Below, piece by piece: positions 7,334-15,717 of a DNA stretch of 45,610 nt. Under the pieces are notes generated by a model. That model was not told the origin of the DNA. It saw only the letters and a program-made list of their open reading frames with translations, and did not search any database. Source of the stretch: a bacterium (GTDB lineage: Bacteria > CSSED10-310 > JAFGSJ01); assembly GCA_016934675.1 (NCBI GenBank), contig JAFGSJ010000096.1, forward strand, positions 1 through 45,610, written 5' to 3'. Numbering within the stretch: position 1 is the stretch's first letter; each line of letters begins with the position of its first letter. The position numbers and the translations under genes were made by a program.

Positions 7334-8284
7334 ATGACAGATATCGTTCAGCCAAATCATGACCGTAGACCTCTTAAAATTGCCCATTTCGGTGATATAC
7401 ATCTTACCAGTCAACGCGGTGATATAGCCGAGATCAGGCGTTTTTTGGGTAAGCGATTTTTAGGCACGGTCAATTTCCGCTATCTGGGTCGGGGCCATAT
7501 CTTCAGTCAAGCCCGGGAACGTTTCCAGACGCTGCTGCGTGATATCAGGCAACAATCGGTTTCTTTTATGTTCAGCAGCGGGGATTTTTCCTCGATGAGT
7601 TTTCCGGACGAGTTTCGGAGCGCGCGGACCCTGATCGAGCAGGAGTTACATCCGTCAGCATCTGACCTGGCGGTCATACCCGGTAATCATGATCGCTACA
7701 CTTTGGGTGAGGCGTGGTCCCGGTCATTCGATACGATTTTCCGGGAATGGTTACATTCCGACCTGCCCTTGACCAGCCGGAACAGGCCTTATCCCTTTGT
7801 TCGTTTCATCGGACATGATCTAAGTTTTATCTTCATCGACGTGGTCCGGTTTCATCCGCTGTTGTCGACCGGCACAGTGACCAGGCGTTGTCTCCGTGAA
7901 GTCGAACGATTGCTTTCGTCCGCAGAGCTCGAGACGAAAATGAAGCTGGCGGTCATGCATTACCCACCATTTCGGGCTGATGGTTCACTGCTGAAGTACG
8001 AGCATCGTTGCCGGCATATCACCCGATTACTTGATTTACTGCAGCGTTATTCGGTGTCAGCCATTTTCAACGGCCATGTCCACGAAAACTACTTTTTCCG
8101 GCTCCCGGGTCGGCCCATGTATCTTTTCAATGCCGGATCGGGCACACACAGCCGTCATTCGACCTACAACATCTATACGATCGAAGGTAACGAGTTGACG
8201 GTTGATCGCCGGGAATACAATCCCGACACAGGTCTGTTCGTCAGTTTTGACCAACAGCAGGTCCGCTTGAGCGCCAGCGAATAG
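7334..8284 (+). CDS. calcineurin-like metallophosphoesterase
   Basis: A 316-aa soluble protein with all the canonical dimetal phosphoesterase blocks in order: GDIHL (about residues 20-24), SSGDFSS (about 81-87), PGNHDRY (about 115-121), MHYPP (about 213-217) and NGHVHEN (about 246-252). The family hydrolyses phosphomono- or diesters (cyclic nucleotides, nucleotides, lipid A intermediates, wall compounds), and the substrate cannot be read from the sequence. No signal peptide is visible, so it is probably cytoplasmic. GGAAGGGAG precedes the ATG by about 11 nt. It is convergent with glgB, 34 bp away, without an obvious shared terminator. Confidence 0.9.
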   Translation: MTDIVQPNHDRRPLKIAHFGDIHLTSQRGDIAEIRRFLGKRFLGTVNFRYLGRGHIFSQARERFQTLLRDIRQQSVSFMFSSGDFSSMSFPDEFRSARTLIEQELHPSASDLAVIPGNHDRYTLGEAWSRSFDTIFREWLHSDLPLTSRNRPYPFVRFIGHDLSFIFIDVVRFHPLLSTGTVTRRCLREVERLLSSAELETKMKLAVMHYPPFRADGSLLKYEHRCRHITRLLDLLQRYSVSAIFNGHVHENYFFRLPGRPMYLFNAGSGTHSRHSTYNIYTIEGNELTVDRREYNPDTGLFVSFDQQQVRLSASE

Positions 8285-8318
8285 TGAATTAGGTCGCGGC
8301 CTGGTTCTTTTTGTCATC

Positions 8319-10562
8319 CTATTTGACTGGTGGCACGAGCTTGAAGGCGATCGCGGCCAGCGGCGGCAGGGCCAGTCGGACCGAACAGTCGGATTTGTGC
8401 CAAGCAATGGCTTCCGTCTCGACCAGAGAGGGATTTCTGACATCACTGCCGCCATATCGATCGAGGTCTGAATTGAATATTTCCCGATATGTGCCGGGAC
8501 GGGGGAAACCAATCCGATAATCGTGTCTGGGCAGAGGCGTAAAATTGAAGACCCAGACTATTTGCTCCTCTTGTTTTTTCCCCCGACGGATAAAGGAGAT
8601 CACGCTCTGATCGGCATCGGCGAAATCGATCCACTGAAAACCGGACCTCTCGAAATCAGACTCGAACAGAGCCGGTTCTTTTCGGTAGAACTGATTGAGT
8701 TCAGCGATGTAGGTCTGGAGTTTGCGGTTGGGTTCACGATCAAGCAGTTCCCATTGCAGTTCCTGTTTTTCCGACCACTCGTGCCACTGTCCGAATTCTC
8801 CGCCCATAAAGAGCAGTTTCTTGCCGGGATGACTGTAGTGATACGCGTAACAGAGCCGAAGATTAGCCATCATCTTCCAGTAATCGCCCGGCATCTTGTT
8901 GAACATCGATTTTTTCAGATGAACGACTTCATCATGCGAGAAGGGCAGCACGAAGTTTTCTGTGAAAGCATAGAACAGGCTCCAGGTCAGGATATTATGC
9001 TGGAATTTGCGGAAAATGGGATCCAGGGCCATGTATTTCAAGGTATCATGCATCCAGCCCATGTTCCATTTCAGGTCGAAACCGAGTCCACCGCTGTATA
9101 CGGGCCGGGTAACCATGGGCCAGGTGGATGATTCCTCCGCAAACATGAGCACATCGGGAAAGAGCTTGTGGACGCGAACATTCAATTCCTGCAGGAATTC
9201 GACGGCTTCGAGGTTCTCCCGTCCGCCATATTTGTTGGGCAGCCATTGCCCTTGTTCCCGACTGAAATCAAGATAGAGCATCGAGGCGACCGCATCGACC
9301 CGCAGACCATCCAGATGATATTCCTTGAGCCAGAACAGGGCGCTGCCGATCAGAAAATTTCTGACCTCATTTCGACCGAAGTTGAAAATATACGTTTTCC
9401 ATTGAGGGTGAAAGCCGCGGCGTGGATCGAGATGTTCGTAGAGGGCCGTGCCGTCAAAGCGGGCCAGGGCCGTGTAATCCCTGGGAAAGTGGGCCGGGAC
9501 CCAGTCCATGAGCACACCGATCTCGTGCTGATGGCAATAATCAACGAAATACTTGAAATCATCAGGCGAGCCGTATCGGCTGGTCGGGGCGTAGTAACCC
9601 GTGACCTGGTATCCCCAGGAGGCATCAAGCAGATGCTCGGTTACCGGCATTAACTCGATATGAGTATAACCCAGCCGGGTCACATAATCGACCAGTTCAT
9701 GGGCCAGCTCGCGGTAATTGAGAAACATGTGGGTATCGGTCACATCTTTGTCTTTATCCGCTACAGGTTTCTGTTTCCAGGAACCCAGATGGACCTCATA
9801 GATCGAGAGTGGCTTTTCATAATGATTATATTTTTTTCGTTTATCCAGCCAGACCTTGTCCCCCCAGGTATACTTTTCCAGGTCCGTCACGATCGAGGCA
9901 CAACTCGGCCTGACCTCGGATTGAAAAGCATAGGGATCAGCCTTCATGATAATGGGCCGACTGGCGAAAACGATCTCGTATTTATAATGTTCGCCCGGAC
10001 CGATCTCGGGCATGAAGATTTCCCAGACGCCCGAAGGACGCAACTTGCGCATTGGATGTTGCCGACCGTTCCAGCGATTGAAAGGACCGGTCAGGCTGAC
10101 CCTTCGGGCATTGGGCGCCCAAACGGCAAAATAGGTCCCGGATACGCCCTGGACCGTTTTCAGATGAGCACCCAACTTGTGATAAATGAACTCTTCCGTG
10201 CCTTCGCCGATCAGATGCAAATCATACGTACTCATCACCGGACCAAATGAATACACATCATACATCTGCATGCGTGAACCGTCGGGATAGACTGCCTCAA
10301 GCCGATACGGAATTATGGACGGAGGGTCATCGAGTACTACCTCGAAGAAACCGGCATTATGCAACCGATGCATCGGGACAGGACCATCATCTCCGCAAAC
10401 AAGTAACATCTGCTCTGCATCAGGAACAAAAGCCCGGACCGAATGCATGGTCCGTCCCCGTCCCCGTAACTTGATCCTCTGATAGCCCAGCACGGAAAAC
10501 GGATCGTCATGATCACCGAAGACGATCCGGGCTATCTCCTCCCGTGTAACAGTTTCGTTCAT
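8319..10562 (-). CDS. glgB: 1,4-alpha-glucan (glycogen) branching enzyme, GH13
   Basis: A 747-aa protein, the usual GlgB length. It cuts an alpha-1,4 chain of glycogen and reattaches it by an alpha-1,6 bond. Domain order: N-terminal carbohydrate module (about 10-110), CBM48 (about 140-220, [15 protein letters not shown]), (beta/alpha)8 catalytic barrel with [12 protein letters not shown] carrying the catalytic Asp (about 421), FAEESSTWP carrying the acid/base Glu (about 474) and FSHDEVVH (about 543), then the C-terminal beta domain. The ATG is not preceded by a strong Shine-Dalgarno, but the N-terminus aligns with the family. No other glycogen gene is in the window; it stands alone between a phosphoesterase and a pseudogene. 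Confidence 0.96.
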   Translation of the reverse strand: MNETVTREEIARIVFGDHDDPFSVLGYQRIKLRGRGRTMHSVRAFVPDAEQMLLVCGDDGPVPMHRLHNAGFFEVVLDDPPSIIPYRLEAVYPDGSRMQMYDVYSFGPVMSTYDLHLIGEGTEEFIYHKLGAHLKTVQGVSGTYFAVWAPNARRVSLTGPFNRWNGRQHPMRKLRPSGVWEIFMPEIGPGEHYKYEIVFASRPIIMKADPYAFQSEVRPSCASIVTDLEKYTWGDKVWLDKRKKYNHYEKPLSIYEVHLGSWKQKPVADKDKDVTDTHMFLNYRELAHELVDYVTRLGYTHIELMPVTEHLLDASWGYQVTGYYAPTSRYGSPDDFKYFVDYCHQHEIGVLMDWVPAHFPRDYTALARFDGTALYEHLDPRRGFHPQWKTYIFNFGRNEVRNFLIGSALFWLKEYHLDGLRVDAVASMLYLDFSREQGQWLPNKYGGRENLEAVEFLQELNVRVHKLFPDVLMFAEESSTWPMVTRPVYSGGLGFDLKWNMGWMHDTLKYMALDPIFRKFQHNILTWSLFYAFTENFVLPFSHDEVVHLKKSMFNKMPGDYWKMMANLRLCYAYHYSHPGKKLLFMGGEFGQWHEWSEKQELQWELLDREPNRKLQTYIAELNQFYRKEPALFESDFERSGFQWIDFADADQSVISFIRRGKKQEEQIVWVFNFTPLPRHDYRIGFPRPGTYREIFNSDLDRYGGSDVRNPSLVETEAIAWHKSDCSVRLALPPLAAIAFKLVPPVK

Positions 10563-11295
10563 AAACGTCGCCCAAAGGTTAATGTATCACTTCATGGCAG
10601 GAATATGAATACCTTCCCTTCAATCCGCCTGGTCCTTTTGATGGTCCTGGATACATGTCAGTCATGCTTGCTTCGGTCCATATAATTAACACCTATCTAC
10701 CACATCCGACATCCCATTGCAACAAGCTCGATCAGTATCTGAATAGTTATTAAAAAACTGGACAACTCTGACTTGTGTCTGTTAACCCAGTAGTGAGCGA
10801 CACCTGTATCAGTGGGGTCGTTTCAGCTCGGGTCTGGACGAACTACTGGGGACTGATTTCAGCCATCTGTCGCATGATCGGGTGGATCAGGATTCATCGG
10901 TAAACCTGGATAAGTTTCATCATAGATGCTGACATCTTTTAGATACTCATCATTTAGTCTATTGTTTCGGGGTCTGAACCGGCTCGATTTGGAACCCACG
11001 AACAGGGAGCAAGGGCCAGATACTGCCAATCCCGAGGACCAATATTTTGATCTGGAGCTGCAGAATGTTTTAATTTTGACAGTGCAGGGTTATTTCAGGG
11101 ACAGGTATATTAAGTCTGGTCAGCTGAACTCGATCTGAGTCCAAGGGGCTGTCAGACAGCCCAGCTCCCTATCCTGCGGTCACAAATTCCCGCTAATTGC
11201 TTTCAGGGCTGGCAGATGTTATACTATATTCAAGTCAAGGTCAGGCTTTTTAGCATTTGTTATATTCTGTCCCCACCAGCAAAGGAGGAGGGGCA
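10563..11295. other. intergenic region with nested inverted repeats, no convincing gene
   Basis: 733 bp between glgB and the propeller pseudogene. A 70-codon plus-strand frame at 10926-11138 has no ribosome site and no recognisable domain, so it is not called. Structure seen: arms CCCAGTAGT (10786-10794) and ACTACTGGG (10842-10850) enclosing a second stem CGACACC/GGGGTCG (10798-10804, 10814-10820), and a perfect 7-bp-arm hairpin GGGCTGT-cag-ACAGCCC at 11146-11162. Neither has a T-tract. Confidence 0.5.
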
Positions 11296-12062
11296 ATGTC
11301 TCTGAAGCAGGCTGCTTGTCCCACCTTCAGCAGTATCAGCTCAGGCGGTCATGGTTCTCCAGGACAGCCCCAGAGGATAATGCCGAAGGACGGTCAACCT
11401 TTTCAGGACCAGGTCTTAACACATGAGAGTCAGGCGGGTGAGGACTGGAGCCTGCGTTTCGAAGGTCCACCAGGAGTAACTCAGGGTGTGACTGCTATCG
11501 CGATTGCAGATCAGGAACTCTATGTGGGCGGTGATTTTACCCAGACGGGTTACCTCGATGCTTTTAGAATTGCCCGCTGGAACGGGGGGAGTTGGGCCAC
11601 CTGTGCTCAGGAGTGAACGACAACGCTCGCGCTCTGGTCGGTGGTGACTATAAAATCTACGTCGGGGGTGACTTCACTCTGGCGAACGAACAGAGTGCGG
11701 AGCATTGTGCTGTCTGTGATGAAAGTAACTGGCAGGCCTTGGGCACTGGCACTGATAGTTGGGTCAGTGCTTTAACCTGGGATGGCCAATATCTGGATAT
11801 CGGTGGCCTTTTCCTCCAGGCCGGCCCTACTTATTCCAGCTATATCGCCCGATGGGGTACGCAGGTGAATGAGGTCCCGGCCTTAAGTCCGGTCTGGCTG
11901 GTCTTGGCCCTAGTATGTCTGGGGTTCTGCTTGCTGGTCCACCTGCCCAGGGAGCTCTTCCGCCGACCGGTTCCGAAAAACCGGGGTTTTGCGCCCTCAT
12001 TCATTTTTATAAGGAATTTGTCTGTTCCTTTAATATCATTATGGGTCAAGAATATCGCCTAA
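11296..12062 (+). pseudogene. frameshifted secreted beta-propeller-like protein with VPALS C-terminal sorting-type tail
   Basis: A well-placed AAAGGAGGAG site precedes the ATG at 11296. The first frame runs to a stop near 11616; the second frame takes over from about 11594 without loss of sense: WNGGSW continues as GHLCSGVNDNARAL. Both halves carry the repeat unit LYVGGDFTQTG / IYVGGDFTLAN followed by IARWN, typical of delta-60-like/kelch-type propeller proteins written as chains of 'WNGSSWSALGSGVND' units. One missing G near 11594 would explain the shift; a sequencing error or programmed shift is possible. The C-terminus has VPALSPVWLVLALVCLGFCL plus a basic segment, like IPTL/PEP-CTERM sorting signals. 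There is no signal peptide at the visible N-terminus, so the 5' end may also be decayed, and only about three repeats remain. Confidence 0.65.
11967..11990 (+). terminator. weak hairpin with short T-run inside the pseudogene tail
   Basis: CCGGTT (11967-11972) pairs with AACCGG (11979-11984), followed by GGTTTT. It lies just past the VPALS-type tail, where an intact gene would be expected to end. The arms are only 6 bp and the T-run is short. Confidence 0.3.
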
Positions 12063-12071
12063 CGAACAGGG

Positions 12072-13955
12072 TCATTGTTTCCTTGGACCGGTCAGGATGG
12101 ATCCACAGATCGAGTTTCGCAGAACTACCAAAATCGAGGTGTTTGCTGATTTGCAAAAGTTGGCGTTTGATTGTCCCCCTGAGACATACATTTTCCGTAA
12201 GCGGATTGATTTCGGAGTAACTTCCACGACTTCGTCATCATTGATGAAATCGATACAATCCTCGAGAGTCATTTTTTGAGGAGGAATGAGGACGATGTTC
12301 TCATCGGAGCCGGCAGATCGCATATTGGACAGTTTTTTACCTTTGGCCGGATTAACCACCAGATCATTGGGTCGTGAATGTTCGCCGACGATTTGGCTTT
12401 TATAGACCGGGACCTGTGGCGGTAGAAAGAGTTTACCGCGGGCTTGGAGATTAAAGAGGGCATATGAAACGGTGGTACAATTTTCTTTGGCGATTAAAAC
12501 GCCATTTTTGCGATTTTTCAGTGGTCCGGCGTAGGGTCCGTATTTATGAAAGATATGGTTCATAACGCCCATACCTTTTGTTTCGGTGAGAAATTCGGAT
12601 TTAAAACCTAATAATCCACGGGTGGGGATATGGTAAATCAGACGGGTCATATTACCGAGGAGAATCATGTCGACCATGAGCCCTTTCCTTTGACCAAGAT
12701 TTTCGATGACTGCACCTTTATAATTATCATCGATATCGAGGGTCAATTCTTCCCAGGGTTCCAGGGTTTGGCCATCCTGTTCAATAATTATTACCTGAGG
12801 TTTGGTGACCTGGAACTCATAACCTTCCCGCCTCATCTTCTCGATAAGTATCGAGAGATGCAATTCACCCCGGCCCGAGACTTTAAAACCGGTCCGGTCC
12901 GGTAACTCTTCGAGGACAATCGCGACATCGGACAATGTTTCTCGTTTCAGTCTCTCGGCCAGATGTCTCGAGGTTAGAAAACGTCCATCCTGTCCGGCAA
13001 ATGGAGAGTTATTGATGATAAAATTCATGGATAAAGTCGGTGGGTCAATTTCGATGGGCGGTAAGGGAATTGGTTGAAGTAAATCGGTGAAAGTCACTCC
13101 GACAGTTACTTCCTCCATGCCGGCCACAGCCACGATTTGTCCCACACCGGCGCTCTCGACCGTCACTTTTTCATTTTTGACAAAACGATAGACTTTCGTA
13201 ATGCGGATCGGTTGTAGGCTCCCATCTCGTAATGAAACAGCAATATCCTTGTTGATGGTTAGATTCCCGGAAGTAATCTTACCAATACCCAGTCGACCCA
13301 GAAAAGGAGAATAATCGATGGAACTCACCAGCATCTGCAACGGACCTGCACTATCGCCGGCCGGTGCCGGAATGTGGGAAATGATCTTCTTAAAGAGCGG
13401 TTCCATGTTTGTTCCCAGACCTTGGGAGTCATCCTTAGCATATCCCAGCTTCGCTGAGGTGAAGACAACCGGAAAATCAAGAATTTCATCCGGGGCCTGC
13501 AATTGCACAAACAGATCAAAGACCTTGTCGACGACCCAATCCGGTCTCGAGGCAAGTTTGTCGATTTTATTGATAACAACCACAATCGGTAGACGAAGGT
13601 TCAGGGCTTTTTTCAGCACGAAATAGGTCTGTGGCATCGGTCCTTCCTGAGCATCGACCAGCAGTAAAGCCCCATCCGCCATCCTCAATACCCGCTCGAC
13701 CTGACCGCTGAAATCCGCATGACCAGGTGTATCAATGATGTTGATCCAGTAATCCTGGTAACAGAACGAACCATTTTTAGCGGAAATAGTTATACCACGT
13801 TCCCGTTCCAAGTCCATCGAGTCCATCAGTAATGAGGTCTGAGCTTCATGTTTTTTAAACATACCGCTCTGTTCAAACAACCTGTCAACCAGAGTCGTTT
13901 TACCATGATCCACGTGAGCGATGATGGCTATATTCCTGATTTTTGATTGGTCCAT
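12072..13955 (-). CDS. typA: translational GTPase TypA/BipA
   Basis: A 627-aa ribosome-associated GTPase of normal family length (about 600-615). It acts in 50S assembly and stress adaptation. G1 AHVDHGKTT (residues 13-21), switch/G2 region RERGITI (about 51-57), G3 DTPGH (about 74-78), G4 NKID (about 128-131), then domain II, the EF-G-like domains III and V, and the BipA-specific C-terminal domain (KNRKNGVLIAKENCTTVSYA and VEVTPKSIRLRK). AGGACAATTCT precedes the ATG. The sequence is full-length without breaks. It is convergent with the pseudogene, 9 bp away. Confidence 0.97.
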   Translation of the reverse strand: MDQSKIRNIAIIAHVDHGKTTLVDRLFEQSGMFKKHEAQTSLLMDSMDLERERGITISAKNGSFCYQDYWINIIDTPGHADFSGQVERVLRMADGALLLVDAQEGPMPQTYFVLKKALNLRLPIVVVINKIDKLASRPDWVVDKVFDLFVQLQAPDEILDFPVVFTSAKLGYAKDDSQGLGTNMEPLFKKIISHIPAPAGDSAGPLQMLVSSIDYSPFLGRLGIGKITSGNLTINKDIAVSLRDGSLQPIRITKVYRFVKNEKVTVESAGVGQIVAVAGMEEVTVGVTFTDLLQPIPLPPIEIDPPTLSMNFIINNSPFAGQDGRFLTSRHLAERLKRETLSDVAIVLEELPDRTGFKVSGRGELHLSILIEKMRREGYEFQVTKPQVIIIEQDGQTLEPWEELTLDIDDNYKGAVIENLGQRKGLMVDMILLGNMTRLIYHIPTRGLLGFKSEFLTETKGMGVMNHIFHKYGPYAGPLKNRKNGVLIAKENCTTVSYALFNLQARGKLFLPPQVPVYKSQIVGEHSRPNDLVVNPAKGKKLSNMRSAGSDENIVLIPPQKMTLEDCIDFINDDEVVEVTPKSIRLRKMYVSGGQSNANFCKSANTSILVVLRNSICGSILTGPRKQ

Positions 13956-14263
13956 AGAATTGTCCTGTCTGAAAATGCCAGTGGTACCCTACGGAATTTT
14001 TCTCCGCAGCCTGTACCGCTAAGTTGACGGCACATAGATCCGCTTTTCAATTGACGAATGTAGCAGCTTAATATTATTGAACCTTTCGTTTTTCAAGATG
14101 TGGGCACATTAAACATCAAGAAAACAAGTCAAATCGATTGCAAATTGATGATCTTCTCGATGTCTATATTGCTTACCGGCTGCGGTTCCCGATATAAAGC
14201 AACTCTCGACCTCAACATCATTTCAATTTAAAATTTGTCAAAAAGGGAATGGCTCAGAGATGT
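13956..14263. other. upstream region of typA, nothing recognised
   Basis: About 300 bp, AT-rich in 14040-14240, expected to hold the typA promoter on the minus strand. No consensus promoter, RNA gene or ORF with a ribosome site could be picked out by eye. Confidence 0.4.
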
Positions 14264-14500
14264 GACTGGAGTATAAGACATCCGGCATGTCGATCTGTAG
14301 CCACAACAGGTGCTGACATATGTCAGATATGATCCGTTACATAGAACACTACCGTGGGACGCTTACAAGAACCGGTAATCGGGTGACGCGACACGCAAAC
14401 GAGTGCTGGTCGCCCTCTGAAGGCAAGATTTTTTTGCTATTTTCAGTGGAAAGGGGGAATTATGACTTGACTTCACTTTTCAGAGGTGACCCCAATTCAC
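14264..14500 (+). repeat. dispersed direct repeat, copy A (about 235 bp)
   Basis: This block matches 17711-17945 in the same orientation. It begins with a shared stretch of about 29 identical bases (ACTGGAGTATAAGACATCC continuing to GGCATGTCGA). It shares ATGTCAGATATGATCCGT (18 bases), CTCTGAAG and ACTTGACTTC, and ends near TTCAC. Small palindromes GACATCCGGCATGTC and TGACATATGTCA are inside. No ORF is conserved between the copies, so it behaves like a non-coding repeat or promoter-type unit. Confidence 0.75.
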
Positions 14501-15015
14501 AAAAGCGCAACTTTTCGCGAAAGTTAGCACATTTTGACGTCAAAAACGCAACTTTGAGCACACTTTATTTCCTATCAGTAATTTTTACGTTGCAGCGTCC
14601 ACCCGCATCCCCAAACTCTTTGAGTGTAACTTTTTATGATTCTATACTTTCTGGCATAAATATTGCTGATGTTTTTTTAGATCAGTCAGGGAATCATCTG
14701 AACTGAGAAATGGATGTGTCCACTTGTTCTGAGCAGGATCGTGCTGAACCATCGTCGACCAGGAGTATCTTTTAAAAAAATATCTTTTATAGGAAAAGGA
14801 GGTCTAAATTACAAAGATCGAAAACACCACCTGATCCAAACAACAGTATCAGGGGGCTGATCGGCGTGTTGAGGGCATTCATTACTCATCACGACTTGGC
14901 GATTCTCAATGTTTTTACATATTGTGCAGCTTTTCCAATTGTGCACCACAACAAGAAGAAGTATAAAATGCAATTTTGAAATTTGAAATTGTTTTATGAA
15001 TGAAATGGGGTCGCA
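14501..15015. other. non-coding region with palindromes upstream of DUF3606 gene
   Basis: The repeat copy is followed by a near-palindrome AACTTT-TCGCG-AAAGTT (14509-14525), a perfect 14-bp palindrome TTTTGACGTCAAAA (14532-14545), and two direct copies of CGCAACTTT (14506-14514 and 14547-14555). These look like binding sites for a dimeric regulator. Beyond 14600 there is no ORF with a usable start; an isolated AAAAGGAGG at about 14796-14804 is not followed by ATG. Confidence 0.4.
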
Positions 15016-15192
15016 ATGCCCGATGATTTGACGCGTAGAAAACTAGAGGATCCAAAAAGAATTAGTGTCCATCAAAAATGGGCGATCGAGTACTGGGCAA
15101 AAAAGTTTGGTGTAACTGAATTGGAAATACTTACTGCCGTGGCCAAAGTTGGACCAATAGTCGCTGATGTAAAGCGGTTTTTACGAGTATAG
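15016..15192 (+). CDS. DUF3606 family small protein
   Basis: A 58-aa protein reading MPDDLTRRKLEDPKRISVHQ then KWAIEYWAKKFGVTELEILT and AVAKVGPIVADVKRFL. It matches the DUF3606 pattern closely (a D-x-x-R-I-x-V beginning, W-x-x-K-F-G-V-T centre, and a V-G-x-x-V-x-x-V/I end). This is a small helical family of unknown role, often found among stress-induced genes. The ribosome site is weak (GGGG 7 nt upstream). It lies 43 bp upstream of a zinc-ribbon gene on the same strand, and both follow repeat copy A. Confidence 0.8.
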   Translation: MPDDLTRRKLEDPKRISVHQKWAIEYWAKKFGVTELEILTAVAKVGPIVADVKRFLRV

Positions 15193-15235
15193 TCCGTTTT
15201 ACTATTCTTAAGAATTCTAATTCAAAGGAGGAAAT

Positions 15236-15370
15236 ATGGCAAGGACAGGTGAAAAGCCCGGAATAGGGACATATACATGTACAAATTGTGGTCAAACTGT
15301 GCGACTCGATGATGCAACAGACACATTACCCCCGTGTCCCAGATGTAACGGAACCAATTTTGTGCCTTAG
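15236..15370 (+). CDS. zinc-ribbon mini-protein (44 aa)
   Basis: A 44-aa protein preceded by a textbook AAAGGAGG site 5 nt before the ATG. The motif CTNCG (residues 15-19) and CPRCNG (34-39) forms a four-Cys zinc ribbon. The surrounding text (MARTGEKPGIGTY, VRLDDATDTLPP) matches a common family of free-standing zinc-ribbon proteins found in many bacteria. Function unknown. It probably shares a transcript with the DUF3606 gene. Confidence 0.85.
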   Translation: MARTGEKPGIGTYTCTNCGQTVRLDDATDTLPPCPRCNGTNFVP

Positions 15371-15717
15371 TTAGAAAAGAGAGCGCGTAATTCTGAAATT
15401 GACCTGATGAGGTGATCTTTCACTATTGTCCCCATATTCCACTCACCCAACTTCAGAAATCAAAACTCGATCATAGTATAGCAGACTTTAAAAAGCTCCA
15501 GTGAAATTGACCATTACCAATCTACGACTGTTGCTGAATAAAACATCAACACTCTGGGCTACTTCAGCTGAGCTTTTAGCTAAGGCATTATGAAATAAAG
15601 TGTTTTTAAATAAGAAACGATTTAAAAAATCAGGTCAAAAGCAGATGTGTTGAGTACTATTCAACTACAGAGAGAATTTAAACTTTATTTGGACAGGCTT
15701 TTTGAAAAGGAGTATTT
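15371..15717. other. AT-rich intergenic region
   Basis: 347 bp between the zinc-ribbon gene and the secreted peptidase. No ORF with a ribosome site, tRNA or strong terminator is visible. The 3' 120 bp are AT-rich and probably hold the promoter of the peptidase gene, whose AAAAGGAG site is at 15705-15712. Confidence 0.4.

Noticed and set aside
10926..11138. 70-codon plus-strand ORF
   Set aside because: No ribosome site, no domain; probably chance.
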